Part shown: positions 17,512 to 26,004 of the stretch, in pieces
Layout of the letters: every line of letters starts with the position of its first letter
Numbering within the stretch: the first letter of the stretch is position 1
Notes under the pieces: generated by a model
Databases searched by the model: none
Seen by the model: only the letters and a program-made list of their open reading frames with translations
Told to the model about the DNA's origin: nothing
Assembly (NCBI RefSeq): GCF_030123365.1
Contig: NZ_CP126107.1
Coordinates: 3,554,001-3,618,000 of the forward strand
DNA length: 64,000 nucleotides
From: Neobacillus sp. SuZ13
Lineage (GTDB): Bacteria > Bacillota > Bacilli > Bacillales > Cytobacillaceae
Reading direction: 5' to 3'
Position numbers and translations under genes: made by a program

Positions 17512-17667
17512 CTATGATTACCAAAAATACCGATAAATTGATATAACGGACATCTTACGAGCTCTATGGTTACCACTAAGACTGAAAATTCGGTGCAATG
17601 GGCATCATACCCTCTCTATGATTACCGCTAAGACCGAAAATTCGGTGTAGCAGGCATCATACCCTCT
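17512..17667. repeat. Tandem array B: three 52-bp units
   Basis: Units start at 17512, 17564 and 17616, exactly 52 bp apart, each beginning CTATG. Units 2 and 3 are close copies; unit 1 is diverged. Unit 3 folds as a long imperfect hairpin with ATGAT/ATCAT outer arms and an ACCGAA-AA-TTCGGT tip. It lies in the ~500-bp divergent region between the sigma-54 activator and the Dph6-like gene. The rest of that region (17264-17511) is AT-rich with no clear ORF. Confidence 0.88.
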
Positions 17668-17769
17668 CTTTGCTTTTTTGGATGAGACCGTTTGGGCTCA
17701 GCTACTTTTTTTATGATAAAATAGCAATATGACAATCGATGAAAAAATCTTATATGAGGTGAATAAATC

Positions 17770-18447
17770 TTGAATAGTAGAATTGCTTTATCGTGGAGTG
17801 GTGGGAAAGATTGTTGTATGGCCCTGGATACTCTACTATCCCAGGGATTTGAAGTGGTCTGCTTGGTTACAACTGTTCCCAAAGAACTTGGACGGACATT
17901 TGGACATGGCGAGCGAACGGAACTGATTAAACTACAAGGTGAATCTCTAAACATACCAGTTCATTTTATCGAATGTACATACGAAAGCTATACAAGTCAA
18001 TTTGTCAAAGCAGTACAATACCTAAAAAATCAGTTTAATGTTAAGGGGATTGCCTACGGAGATCTATATTTAGACGAACATCGGGAATGGGGGGAAAAAG
18101 TAGCAGCCGCTGCAGATGTCGAAGCCCTGTATCCATTATGGATGAATAAAGCTGAAGCTTTACAATCTCTAGGTAGGTTTGTCCAATCTGGTTATGAAGC
18201 AATTGTGATTCGAGTACGGGAGAATGTTCTAGATGACTCCTGGCTTGGCAGAATGGTAAATGAGAACTTCCTGCGAGATGTACAAAAGACTACTATTTGT
18301 CCCATGGGAGAAGCTGGTGAATATCATACCTTTGTTTATGATGGACCATTATTTTCAAAAAGAATTCAATTAGAACAGGGAGAATTCATCCAGCTTGAAA
18401 CGACAAAGAAACTAGAATTTAAGAGTTATAGCTTAATGGAGCGTTAA
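17770..18447 (+). CDS. Dph6-related ATP pyrophosphatase (diphthine-ammonia ligase family)
   Basis: 225-residue protein of the adenine-nucleotide alpha-hydrolase fold. The PP-loop ALSWSGGKDCCMALDTLL is at residues 6-23; later family segments are GIAYGDLYLDEHREWGEKVA, YPLWMNKAEAL and CPMGEAGEYHTFVYDGPLF. Relatives amidate diphthine in eukaryotes and archaea, but bacteria lack diphthamide, so the bacterial role is unknown. Start TTG 17770, with GAGGTGA about 7 nt upstream; no ATG is nearby. Stands alone, divergent from the sigma-54 activator. Confidence 0.85.
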   Translation: MNSRIALSWSGGKDCCMALDTLLSQGFEVVCLVTTVPKELGRTFGHGERTELIKLQGESLNIPVHFIECTYESYTSQFVKAVQYLKNQFNVKGIAYGDLYLDEHREWGEKVAAAADVEALYPLWMNKAEALQSLGRFVQSGYEAIVIRVRENVLDDSWLGRMVNENFLRDVQKTTICPMGEAGEYHTFVYDGPLFSKRIQLEQGEFIQLETTKKLEFKSYSLMER

Positions 18448-18458
18448 GACCACGATAT

Positions 18459-18505
18459 GGGTTGAAAATAACAAAAAGGGGGGTCCCCCCTTTGTTATTT
18501 CAACC
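18459..18505. terminator. Strong bidirectional terminator
   Basis: Near-perfect ~20-bp stem: GGTTGAAAATAACAAA... pairs with ...TTTGTTATTTCAACC around a GGGGGG/CCCCCC core. It serves the convergent Dph6-like and catalase genes. Confidence 0.9.
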
Positions 18506-18509
18506 ACTA

Positions 18510-20078
18510 TTAATACGGATCGGAAGGTTCTCCCATTTCCTGCGCTTGTTTCACAGCATCTTCCATTTTTGATTCTGCAGTTTTCCCAGCCTCTTTTATC
18601 CCTTCTGCAATCCTTTTTCCATAATCAGGATCACATTGTGTTAACATATCCACCATTCGGTCTTGGATTTCTTTTCGACAAGAAGCAAGTGCTCCCGATA
18701 AGTTTGAAATTAATTCATTCTTCTCCCAGTCGTTAAATCGCCGGTATGTTTCACCAGCTTGACCAAAGTTATTTTCCCTAGAGATTCTTTCTCTTACAAG
18801 GTTTCCTTCTACAAATGGCTGATGTTCTTTACCAGGATTTTTGACTTCTTTTAATCCGCCAATAAGGGATGGTTCATAATTAACATGAGGATTTTTTAAC
18901 TTCCCGAAATCCTGTCTATAATCCATTTGGCCCCCGTCTTGGTTTGTCGCAACATGAGTTTTCGGTCGATTGATAGGCAGCTGTAAGTAATTGGTTCCGA
19001 CCCGGTACCGCTGAGTATCAGAATAAGAGTAGGTACGTCCCTGTAATAATTTGTCATCGGAGAAATCAAGGCCATCTACGAGCACACCAGTGCCAAAAGC
19101 AACTTGTTCCACTTCGGCAAAGTAATTTTCCGGATTTTTATTTAAGACCATTCTTCCAACTTTATGCCATGGAAAATCTTCTTTATACCATAGCTTGGTT
19201 GGATCGAGTGGATCGAAATCCAGTTCCGGATGCTCCCCATCTTCCATGATTTGAACATAAAGTTCCCATTCTGGATAATCACCTTTTTCAATCGCTTCAT
19301 ACAAATCTTGAGTCGCATGACTATAATTCTTGCTTTGAATTTCATCTGCTTCTTGTTGACTAAGATTTTTTATTCCTTGTTTTGGCTCCCAATGATATTT
19401 AACAAGAACTGCTTTACCTTCTTCATTCACCCACTTATACGCATGCACACCTGAGCCTTGCATTTGCCGGTAGTTGGCAGGAATACCCCACGGAGAAAAT
19501 ACAAAGGTGACCATATGCATGGATTCTGGTGTTTGACATAAGAAATCAAACATCCTCTCCGGATCTGACAGGTTCGTGACCGGACTTGGCTTAAATGAAT
19601 GGACCATATCAGGGAATTTTAATGGATCTCTGATAAAAAATATCTTTAAGTTATTCCCTACTAAATCCCAGTTTCCATCCTCTGTATAAAATTTAATGGC
19701 AAATCCTCTCGGATCGCGTAATGTTTCTGGTGAATGCCCGCCATGAACGACGGACGAAAAACGCACAAATACAGGTGTTTGTTTTTCGGTATTCGTAAAC
19801 ACTTTTGCCCTAGTATATTTCGAAATCGGTTCACCATTTATCGTTCCGAATGACTCAAAATATCCATGAGCACCGGCACCACGCGCATGAACGATTCTCT
19901 CTGGAATTTTTTCTCGGTCAAAATGACTGATTTTTTCTATAAAATCATAATTCTCTAACGTCATAGGTCCGCGGTTTCCAACAGTACGAACATTTTGGTT
20001 ATCTGTAACAGGGTGTCCTTGTCGGTTGGTTAGTATTTCTTCAGAATTGTCATTCTCTCCATTTACTTGATTGACCAT
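18510..20078 (-). CDS. katX: Catalase, KatX-like
   Basis: 522-residue haem catalase that splits hydrogen peroxide. Catalytic His in [15 protein letters not shown] (about residue 65), the haem-pocket Asn in [18 protein letters not shown], and the proximal Tyr region [20 protein letters not shown]. The N-terminal [20 protein letters not shown] and the overall length resemble the spore catalase KatX more than the ~480-residue vegetative KatA. ATG 20078 follows AAAGGAGGG. A forespore-type promoter (20105-20133) supports the KatX reading. The C-terminal ~20 residues are charged and probably helical. Confidence 0.88.
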   Translation of the reverse strand: MVNQVNGENDNSEEILTNRQGHPVTDNQNVRTVGNRGPMTLENYDFIEKISHFDREKIPERIVHARGAGAHGYFESFGTINGEPISKYTRAKVFTNTEKQTPVFVRFSSVVHGGHSPETLRDPRGFAIKFYTEDGNWDLVGNNLKIFFIRDPLKFPDMVHSFKPSPVTNLSDPERMFDFLCQTPESMHMVTFVFSPWGIPANYRQMQGSGVHAYKWVNEEGKAVLVKYHWEPKQGIKNLSQQEADEIQSKNYSHATQDLYEAIEKGDYPEWELYVQIMEDGEHPELDFDPLDPTKLWYKEDFPWHKVGRMVLNKNPENYFAEVEQVAFGTGVLVDGLDFSDDKLLQGRTYSYSDTQRYRVGTNYLQLPINRPKTHVATNQDGGQMDYRQDFGKLKNPHVNYEPSLIGGLKEVKNPGKEHQPFVEGNLVRERISRENNFGQAGETYRRFNDWEKNELISNLSGALASCRKEIQDRMVDMLTQCDPDYGKRIAEGIKEAGKTAESKMEDAVKQAQEMGEPSDPY

Positions 20079-20104
20079 TTATAACCCTCCTTTTTTACCT
20101 TTGT

Positions 20105-20133
20105 AAGTATTTCCAAAAGCTGATGAACTATGC
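20105..20133 (-). promoter_or_regulatory. Candidate sigma-F/sigma-G promoter of the catalase gene
   Basis: Minus strand GCATA (20133-20129), 14-bp spacer, GGAAATACTT (20114-20105). This fits the forespore sigma-F/G pattern (GNATR, 14-16 bp, GGnnAnnnT). B. subtilis katX is sigma-F dependent. No PerR box was seen here. Confidence 0.5.
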
Positions 20134-20265
20134 AAAAGTTTCCAGCCCTCACAAGAAACTTGATATCTTTAAACTTTTAATTACATTGTGTGCTTTGATA
20201 TGATAAACGGGAAGTTATAGGAGACCTAGATTTTATTTCAAAATACAAACGTAAGGGTGCCATCC

Positions 20266-21630
20266 ATGAAAAAATATACACAAGTATTCCAAGGGACTGC
20301 TTTTTCCAGCAAGTCACCAAAAGAAATTCAACTATTAAAAGATCATCTTTTCTGTATTAATGAGAATGGTATGATTGAAAAAGTCGTTTCCCCAGAAGAG
20401 GTTGACTACCAGCCTTTATTAGACGCCTATCAAGAGGAAGAAAACTTTCATCGCTTAGCTGATGGTCAATATTTCTTACCTGGATTTGTCGATTTACATG
20501 TACATGCTCCCCAATGGGCTCAGTCTGGAACGGCATTAGATATTCCACTCTATGATTGGTTAAATACCTATACCTTCCCTCTTGAGTCGAAATTTTCGGA
20601 TTTAGATTTCGCGAAAGATGTCTACCAAGATGTAGTTAGCACCCTACTCGCAAACGGAACAACTACTGCACTTTATTTCGCTACTGTACATAAAGAAGCA
20701 AGTTTATTACTAGCAGAAATTTGCGCTGAAAAAGGACAACGCGGACTAGTCGGAAAAGTTGTAATGGATAACCCTGAACAAAATCCAGATTATTATCGTG
20801 ACGCAGATACACAAACTGCCTTAGCTGACACAGAGGAATTTATTTTAGCAGTAAATAAATTAGCAAAGAACACGAAACAGGGTGTTTATCCTGTTGTAAC
20901 CCCACGCTTTATTCCAAGTTGTACGGATGATGCGTTAAAAGGTTTGGGAGAATTAGCTAAAAAATACGAAACGTATGTCCAATCGCACTGTAGTGAAAGT
21001 GATTGGGAGCATAGTTATGTTAAGAATCGCTTCGGAAAGAATGATGCGTTTGCTTTACATCAATTTGGTTTATTAACCGAAAAGTCGGTTATGGCTCATT
21101 GTAATTTCTTAGATGATGAAGACGCCGATTTATTTGCTGCCACAGGTACTGCTGTTTGCCATTGTCCCATCTCTAATGCTTATTTTGCCAATAGTGTCAT
21201 ACCCATCGCACATTTGCTTTCCAAAGGAGTTGAAATTGGTTTAGGAACCGACATTTCTGGCGGTTTCTCACCCAGCCTTTTTGATAATGTTAGACAAGCA
21301 GTGATTGTCTCTAGAATGTTAGAAGATGGTGTGAACGGCACCCTTTCTGCCGAGGAACGCGGTGTAGCTAATTCACGCATCACAATAAATGAAGCGTTTT
21401 ATTTCGCAACCGCTGGTGGCGGAGATAGTTTAAATTTGCCGATTGGCCGCTTGGAGGAGAACTATTCTTGGGATGTACAAATCATTGATACATCAGTTGG
21501 ATACGCAAAACTTCCTATTTATCATGCAAATGAAGATTTACATGATATCTTTCAAAAAATTATGTATCTAGTCAACCCAGAAAACATTCGTGAAGTTTGG
21601 GTACAAGGAGTCAAAGTTCATTCCCGTTAA
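20266..21630 (+). CDS. guaD: Guanine deaminase (amidohydrolase type)
   Basis: 454-residue zinc hydrolase converting guanine to xanthine and ammonia. Metal ligands are visible in LPGFVDLHVHAPQWAQSG (HxH), YVQSHCSESDWE, KSVMAHCNFLDDED and GLGTDISGGFSPSLFD (Asp). The segment ALDIPLYDWLNTYTFPLE is typical of guanine deaminases rather than adenosine or atrazine hydrolases. ATG 20266 is preferred over GTG 20257 because AAGGGTG lies 6-7 nt upstream of it. No guanine riboswitch or clear PurR box was found upstream. Monocistronic, closed by a terminator. Confidence 0.93.
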   Translation: MKKYTQVFQGTAFSSKSPKEIQLLKDHLFCINENGMIEKVVSPEEVDYQPLLDAYQEEENFHRLADGQYFLPGFVDLHVHAPQWAQSGTALDIPLYDWLNTYTFPLESKFSDLDFAKDVYQDVVSTLLANGTTTALYFATVHKEASLLLAEICAEKGQRGLVGKVVMDNPEQNPDYYRDADTQTALADTEEFILAVNKLAKNTKQGVYPVVTPRFIPSCTDDALKGLGELAKKYETYVQSHCSESDWEHSYVKNRFGKNDAFALHQFGLLTEKSVMAHCNFLDDEDADLFAATGTAVCHCPISNAYFANSVIPIAHLLSKGVEIGLGTDISGGFSPSLFDNVRQAVIVSRMLEDGVNGTLSAEERGVANSRITINEAFYFATAGGGDSLNLPIGRLEENYSWDVQIIDTSVGYAKLPIYHANEDLHDIFQKIMYLVNPENIREVWVQGVKVHSR

Positions 21631-21637
21631 TAATATA

Positions 21638-21684
21638 AAAAAGTGACAGGCATCAACCATTTATTGGATTGCCTGTCACTTTAT
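21638..21684 (+). terminator. Terminator of guaD
   Basis: Perfect 13-bp stem AAAGTGACAGGCA/TGCCTGTCACTTT with a 17-nt loop, T-rich 3' side. Also A-rich on the left, so it may stop the convergent SRPBCC gene too. Confidence 0.85.
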
Positions 21685-21743
21685 ATTTAAACTCTCACTC
21701 TTTTATTGAAGCATGATATTTGAAAAAGATTTCTTCAATTTAT

Positions 21744-22166
21744 TTATTGCTCGGCATATTTTTTAAAGTTATCTAAAATCGCCTGCCAGCCGGCTTGCTG
21801 CATTTCAATTGGATTGGTTGTTTCCGCATCAAAAGTTTCGATTACCTGGGTTTCGTTTCCTTGCCCATTAAATTTTATAGTAACCTTTCTTTCATCTCCT
21901 AAGGTATAAGAAATAACCTCATTTACTTTCACTTCATCATATATCCCACCAAAATCAAAACCAAAACTGCCATCTTTTGCTTCCATTCTTGTAAGGAATT
22001 TTCCGCCAACCGTTAAATCATTTTCAGCAACTGGCGTATGCCAGTCTTCTGAAGCATTGTTCCATTGGGTGATGTGTTTTGGCTCTGTCCAATATTCCCA
22101 TACTTTTTCTACTGGCGCATGAACAGTTGTTTGTACAGTGATTTTTTCAAAATTGCTTTTTGTCAT
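21744..22166 (-). CDS. SRPBCC/AHSA1-family protein
   Basis: 140-residue START-like fold protein. It opens FEKITVQTTVHAPVEKVWEYW, then TEPKHITQWNNASEDWHTP, and closes QQAGWQAILDNFKKYAEQ, the standard AHSA1-type layout with a hydrophobic ligand cavity. ATG 22166 has GAGGTGGA 7 nt upstream; a GTG four codons earlier overlaps that site. Role unknown; relatives act as activators or ligand binders. Single gene between the guaD terminator and the folE operon terminator. Confidence 0.85.
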   Translation of the reverse strand: MTKSNFEKITVQTTVHAPVEKVWEYWTEPKHITQWNNASEDWHTPVAENDLTVGGKFLTRMEAKDGSFGFDFGGIYDEVKVNEVISYTLGDERKVTIKFNGQGNETQVIETFDAETTNPIEMQQAGWQAILDNFKKYAEQ

Positions 22167-22293
22167 TTGAATTTCCACCTCTCATCATATACTGAGTTTA
22201 ATATGTAGATTGATTCCTTCATGCTGTCACATACCTGTTAATATCTTATCAACTCCTTCCCGTAAGCGCAATCACTAGAAACACAATAAAACG

Positions 22294-22325
22294 AAAAAGC
22301 CAGATTGGGGTTGCCCATCCTGGCT
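22294..22325 (-). terminator. Terminator of the SufR-like/folE/CDGSH operon
   Basis: Stem AGCCAG..CTGGCT with an inner TGGG/CCCA pairing, followed on the minus strand by TTTTT. It lies 23 bp after the CDGSH stop codon, beyond a copy of the 13-bp motif. Confidence 0.8.
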
Positions 22326-22334
22326 AAATCACTT

Positions 22335-22347
22335 GGTGCCTGACACC
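22335..22347 (-). repeat. Dispersed 13-bp motif GGTGTCAGGCACC, copy 2
   Basis: Exact copy on the minus strand, starting at the first base after the TAA stop of the CDGSH gene. Confidence 0.9.
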
Positions 22348-22548
22348 TTATTCGGAGGTCCGTGGACTGCTTTCAAATCCTCCCTTTTTATGTGAACCAT
22401 CACAGAACGGCTTTTTGTTGGAAAGGCCGCAACGGCAGAGATACACTTTTGCCTTCTTTGGATATTCCTTGCCCTCTGCATCGAATATCTGAAAATCACC
22501 ACTTACCTGCAATGGACCATTATCATTAATCTTAATTTGATTTTCCAT
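22348..22548 (-). CDS. CDGSH iron-sulfur protein
   Basis: 66-residue protein with the CDGSH 2Fe-2S signature: VYLCRCGLSNKKPFCDGSH supplies three Cys and one His as cluster ligands (about residues 36-54). MitoNEET-like single-domain form without a membrane anchor. ATG 22548 is used because GAGGAGA lies ~10 nt upstream; a GTG three codons earlier is too close to the site. Follows folE by 15 bp and is the last gene of the SufR-like regulator/folE operon, so its cluster state may connect to that regulator. Confidence 0.92.
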   Translation of the reverse strand: MENQIKINDNGPLQVSGDFQIFDAEGKEYPKKAKVYLCRCGLSNKKPFCDGSHKKGGFESSPRTSE

Positions 22549-22563
22549 TCTTATCACATCTCC

Positions 22564-23202
22564 TCAGTTTTTTATTAATGAAAAAAATTCTGATCGAAAC
22601 TCTCCTTCTGTACCAAATAGCCCATGCATGCTCGAGGTTGTGGTAGACGCGGTGGATTTTTTCGTTCCCCTGCTGCACATACACATATGCTTAGCTTCAA
22701 CGACGACGATTGTTCCTTCTGGCTCCAAAACCTCTTCCATCGCAGCGGCGATCTGCGATGTAAGCCGTTCTTGCACTTGAAATCTTTTTGCATACCCATC
22801 TACCATTCGACCAATTTTTGATAAGCCAGTGATTTTCTCATTTGGGATATAACCTACATGGGCCACGCCAAAAAACGGAGCGAAATGATGTTCACACATC
22901 GAAAAGAACTCAATATCCTTTACTAAAATCAGTCCCTTATGTTGAATATCAAACGTCTTTTCGAGATGGAGTTTGGGGTCCTCATGATAACCTTCGGTGT
23001 ATTCGAGGAATGCTTTAAGTACCCTAAATGGGGTGTCTTGTAGTCCATCTCGATCAGGATCATCCCCACACAGTTGAATTAATTGTCTAATCGCCGAGGT
23101 AAAAAAATTTACATCCATTAAATTTCGATGGTTTTCCTGTTGATGGGGTTTAAACAAGCTTGGGAACTTCTCAGATAATAAAAGATATTGATCACTTGTC
23201 AT
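22564..23202 (-). CDS. folE: GTP cyclohydrolase I (FolE1)
   Basis: 212-residue enzyme making 7,8-dihydroneopterin triphosphate from GTP, the first step to folate and other pterins. Zinc ligands are in [14 protein letters not shown] (Cys, His) and KHMCMCSRG (Cys). [27 protein letters not shown] is the standard central helix region. The usual MRGVKKPGS after the second Cys is here SRGTKKSTA, an odd variant. ATG 23202 has AAAGGAA upstream, 6 bp after the regulator stop. The context (Fe-S type regulator and CDGSH protein) suggests regulation by iron-sulfur or oxidative status. Confidence 0.93.
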   Translation of the reverse strand: MTSDQYLLLSEKFPSLFKPHQQENHRNLMDVNFFTSAIRQLIQLCGDDPDRDGLQDTPFRVLKAFLEYTEGYHEDPKLHLEKTFDIQHKGLILVKDIEFFSMCEHHFAPFFGVAHVGYIPNEKITGLSKIGRMVDGYAKRFQVQERLTSQIAAAMEEVLEPEGTIVVVEAKHMCMCSRGTKKSTASTTTSSMHGLFGTEGEFRSEFFSLIKN

Positions 23203-23208
23203 TACACA

Positions 23209-23952
23209 TCATTCCTTTGACATGGTATTGGAGGGTTCATCCTCGATGATTAAACAAGGGGTGGTATGATTCACTTGCTCATTTAGTTGAATACGAAAGG
23301 CGCAGCAGCCATCACCATTCTGTAGACGCTGTTCTCTTTGCACCTTGCATCCAAGCAACCGGGTAAGTACAGAAACAGTCACACTGCACAAGATTGGACG
23401 TTCGAGTGCAACATTATGAAAGGGACAATTCCGCTCAATTAAGTAATCATCCTTACCCTTTTTGACTAATTCCATATATGAGTCATCTTTTGCATAAAAA
23501 TCCTTAAGCAGCTTTATTCTTTCGTTGGTACTAAGTCCCAACAATTTCGGTTCCCATTCACGAACCCTTTCTTCAACCATCGCGGCAAGTACGTTTTTCA
23601 GGGCACTCATTCCAAGATGTTTGACCATCGTGTCAAGAACTTCAATTGTTAAGTGATCATAATTCTTATCAAAGAGATGTTCACCAGCAGAGGTTAATCG
23701 GTATCGGATGTGAGGCCGGCCAATGCCATTTTGCTTTTCGGAAATCCTGACAATCCAGCCATCTCTTTCTAAATGGAGAAGATGCTGACGGACTGCCTCA
23801 CCGGAAGTTTCTAACAATGAGGCAAGTTCGCTCATGGATGAAGCACCACTTGTTTTAATCGCATGAACGATTCTTCTTCTTGGTTCCGACAAATGTTCGG
23901 CTTGAAAACTCAGGTCTCTCCCCTCCCTGCTCTTTCTTAAATGTATATTCAC
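23209..23952 (-). CDS. SufR-like HTH regulator with cysteine motif
   Basis: 247 residues. N-terminal winged helix at about 25-90 (SSMSELASLLETSGEAVRQHLLHLERDGWIVR, ArsR/DeoR style). C-terminal Cys residues are spaced C-x12-C-x12-C-x13-C-C (CPFHNVALERPILC, then SVTVSVLTRLLGC, then a Gly-Asp-Gly-Cys-Cys). This is close to the C-x12-C-x13-C-x14-C cluster motif of cyanobacterial SufR, an Fe-S sensing repressor. The GTG start at 23952 has a poor ribosome site, so the true start may lie a few codons inside. First gene of an operon with folE and the CDGSH gene. Cluster binding is inferred. Confidence 0.78.
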   Translation of the reverse strand: MNIHLRKSREGRDLSFQAEHLSEPRRRIVHAIKTSGASSMSELASLLETSGEAVRQHLLHLERDGWIVRISEKQNGIGRPHIRYRLTSAGEHLFDKNYDHLTIEVLDTMVKHLGMSALKNVLAAMVEERVREWEPKLLGLSTNERIKLLKDFYAKDDSYMELVKKGKDDYLIERNCPFHNVALERPILCSVTVSVLTRLLGCKVQREQRLQNGDGCCAFRIQLNEQVNHTTPCLIIEDEPSNTMSKE

Positions 23953-24012
23953 CTACCTTTGGAATAGTTCAAGATTTTTATTGAATAAATGGAAAAACCA
24001 TTTCTCAAAGGC

Positions 24013-24039
24013 AAAAAAAAAATCCCTTTCAGAGGGATT
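24013..24039 (-). terminator. Terminator of purU
   Basis: AATCCCT-TTCAG-AGGGATT followed on the minus strand by a run of T. It begins 3 bp after the purU stop. Confidence 0.85.
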
Positions 24040-24041
24040 CA

Positions 24042-24941
24042 CTAGAAAACAATTGTTTTATTTTGATGGACAATAATTCGGTCTTCAATATGCCATTTCA
24101 CTGCTCGAGCTAAGACACTTCTTTCAATTCTACGACCGATCTTTTTTAGACTATCGACATTATCATGGTGATCGACCCGGCTGATATCTTGTTCGATAAT
24201 AGGTCCTTCATCGAGGTCGTTGGTCACATAATGAGATGTGGCACCAATCAATTTTACACCGCGGCCAAAAGCTCGTTCATAAGGTCTCGCACCAACAAAG
24301 GCTGGTAAAAAGGAATGGTGAATATTAATAATTTTATTCGGATTTTCTTGGACAAATGTTGGAGACAAGATTTGCATGTAGCGGGCCAATACCACGAAAT
24401 CAATTTCATACTCTTTTAGAAGTTTAAGTTGGGTGGCTTCGGCTTGTCCACGAATATCTTTATTGGCCGGAACGTAATAAAACGGAATGTTCAGCCCTTC
24501 GACAACCTCTCTAGCGGTTTCATGATTACTGATAACAAGGGCAATATCGGTCATTAAATCGCCACTTTGCCATTCCCATAAGAGTTCAAGCAAACAATGA
24601 AGCTCTTTCGATACAAAGATTGCCGCTTTTTTCACATGATAAGCGTGGGTGAAATTCCACTCCATTGAAAACTGTTCAACAATCTCAGCAAACTTATTTT
24701 CCATATCATCCGCTTTTTCCTTTAAACCTGGGCATTCAAATTCAATCCTGATGAAAAAAGTACCGCCCTCTGGATTTGTGGAATATTGACTAGATTCGAT
24801 GATATTTGCATTATAGGAATACAAAAATTTTGAAATCGCTGCAACAATTCCTGGCTGGTCAGGGCAACTTACTAATAGACACCCCCGGTTCTTATTCTTT
24901 TCCTGAAATAATTCAATCTGATCTTTTATATAGGCGTTCAT
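24042..24941 (-). CDS. purU: Formyltetrahydrofolate deformylase
   Basis: 299-residue enzyme hydrolysing 10-formyl-THF to THF and formate. N-terminal ACT domain (CLLVSCPDQPGIVAAISKFL, residues ~21-40), then a formyltransferase-type domain with FVVLARYMQILSP, NIHHSFLPAFVGARPYERAF (catalytic Asn-His) and EGPIIEQDISRVDHHD. ATG 24941 has AGAGG 9 nt upstream. The formate it releases is the substrate of PurT, encoded at 45489 in this window, so the two give a folate-independent route to formyl-GAR. Monocistronic with its own terminator. Confidence 0.95.
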   Translation of the reverse strand: MNAYIKDQIELFQEKNKNRGCLLVSCPDQPGIVAAISKFLYSYNANIIESSQYSTNPEGGTFFIRIEFECPGLKEKADDMENKFAEIVEQFSMEWNFTHAYHVKKAAIFVSKELHCLLELLWEWQSGDLMTDIALVISNHETAREVVEGLNIPFYYVPANKDIRGQAEATQLKLLKEYEIDFVVLARYMQILSPTFVQENPNKIINIHHSFLPAFVGARPYERAFGRGVKLIGATSHYVTNDLDEGPIIEQDISRVDHHDNVDSLKKIGRRIERSVLARAVKWHIEDRIIVHQNKTIVF

Positions 24942-25020
24942 GTCACAAAACCTCTCAAAATGTTGTTTTAGACATTATACATTAGTTTGTCACATTAGTT
25001 AATCATTATTTTGAAAATTC

Positions 25021-25917
25021 CTACAACGAACCCCTGACCGTTGTCGCGGCAGCGCCAACTTTATTTGCTAATTGAAGGTACTCTTCTAATTGGATTAGAC
25101 TTTCCGGCTGCCCTTTTTCATGAAAGCTATACAGAAGGGCTGACATAAATGCATCACCTGCACCGGTAGTATCGATCGCTTCCACGATCGGAGCAGGAAC
25201 AAAAACTTTGGTCCCGTTAAAAATTGCACATGCCCCCTTGCTTCCCATCGTGATAAACAGGTAGGGAATCTGCCATTTAGATAATTGATCGATTCCAGCA
25301 TCTAATGAATCTGTTTCGGTTAAAAATTGCAACTCATCTTCAGCGAGCTTCACGATATGAGCATATTTAAGAAAGGAAGAAACGGTTTGGCGACAATACT
25401 CCTCACTTTCCCAACGCTTGAGACGAAGGTTGGCGTCAAAGGCGATGATGTTGCCAGCGTCCTTAGCATAGATCAGTGCCCTTTCAGTTGTCTTCCTAGC
25501 TTTTTCATGAAAAAGTGTTCCTGAACCAAAGTAAAAGATCTTTGCCTTTGCAAAAACTTCCCTTTGCAATTCATCTTCAAATAATACCTCATCTGGCGTA
25601 AGATTGACGTATGAATGAAAATAGCGCTCACCATTTTCATTTAAATGAACATATACACCACAGATGCTTTTACTCGAAGTGCGGACAGAAAATGAAGTAT
25701 CAATTTGTTCCTTCTTGAATTCTTGTTCCACAAATTGACTAATTTCATCGGTCCCTAGTTTACATAAATAATAAGCAGGAAGCCCGAGTCTCTTGGTCCC
25801 TGCTGCCACATTTACGGTAGCCCCGCCCAACAGTTGCTGGTATTTGGTATTCGATTGATCAATTGAAATAAAATCTATAAATGCTTCACCCAGTGAAATA
25901 ACTCCTTTTTGTACCAA
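25021..25917 (-). CDS. PfkB-family sugar kinase (fructokinase-like)
   Basis: 298-residue ribokinase-fold kinase. LGEAFIDFI and LLGGATVNVAAGTKRLG form the N-terminal substrate-binding signature; DTTGAGDAFMSALLYSF is the C-terminal signature with the catalytic Asp and anion hole. FDANLRLKRW and KLAEDELQFLT are typical of fructokinase-type members. Start is TTG 25917, 7 nt after AAGGAGG. No sugar transporter is adjacent, so the sugar is uncertain. Confidence 0.88.
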   Translation of the reverse strand: MVQKGVISLGEAFIDFISIDQSNTKYQQLLGGATVNVAAGTKRLGLPAYYLCKLGTDEISQFVEQEFKKEQIDTSFSVRTSSKSICGVYVHLNENGERYFHSYVNLTPDEVLFEDELQREVFAKAKIFYFGSGTLFHEKARKTTERALIYAKDAGNIIAFDANLRLKRWESEEYCRQTVSSFLKYAHIVKLAEDELQFLTETDSLDAGIDQLSKWQIPYLFITMGSKGACAIFNGTKVFVPAPIVEAIDTTGAGDAFMSALLYSFHEKGQPESLIQLEEYLQLANKVGAAATTVRGSL

Positions 25918-25957
25918 GATGGTCCTCCTTCAATGATGGTTCTATGATAATTATATG

Positions 25958-25991
25958 AAAAAACCTCCTCAATTGAAAATAGTTGAGGAGG
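25958..25991 (-). terminator. Terminator of the MATE gene
   Basis: Perfect 9-bp stem CCTCCTCAA/TTGAGGAGG followed on the minus strand by TTTTTT. Confidence 0.88.
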
Positions 25992-26004
25992 ATCGTTTAC
26001 GATA

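Noticed and set aside
20080..20256. PerR box or guanine riboswitch between catalase and guaD
   Set aside because: No TTATAAT-N-ATTATAA match and no riboswitch core was visible.
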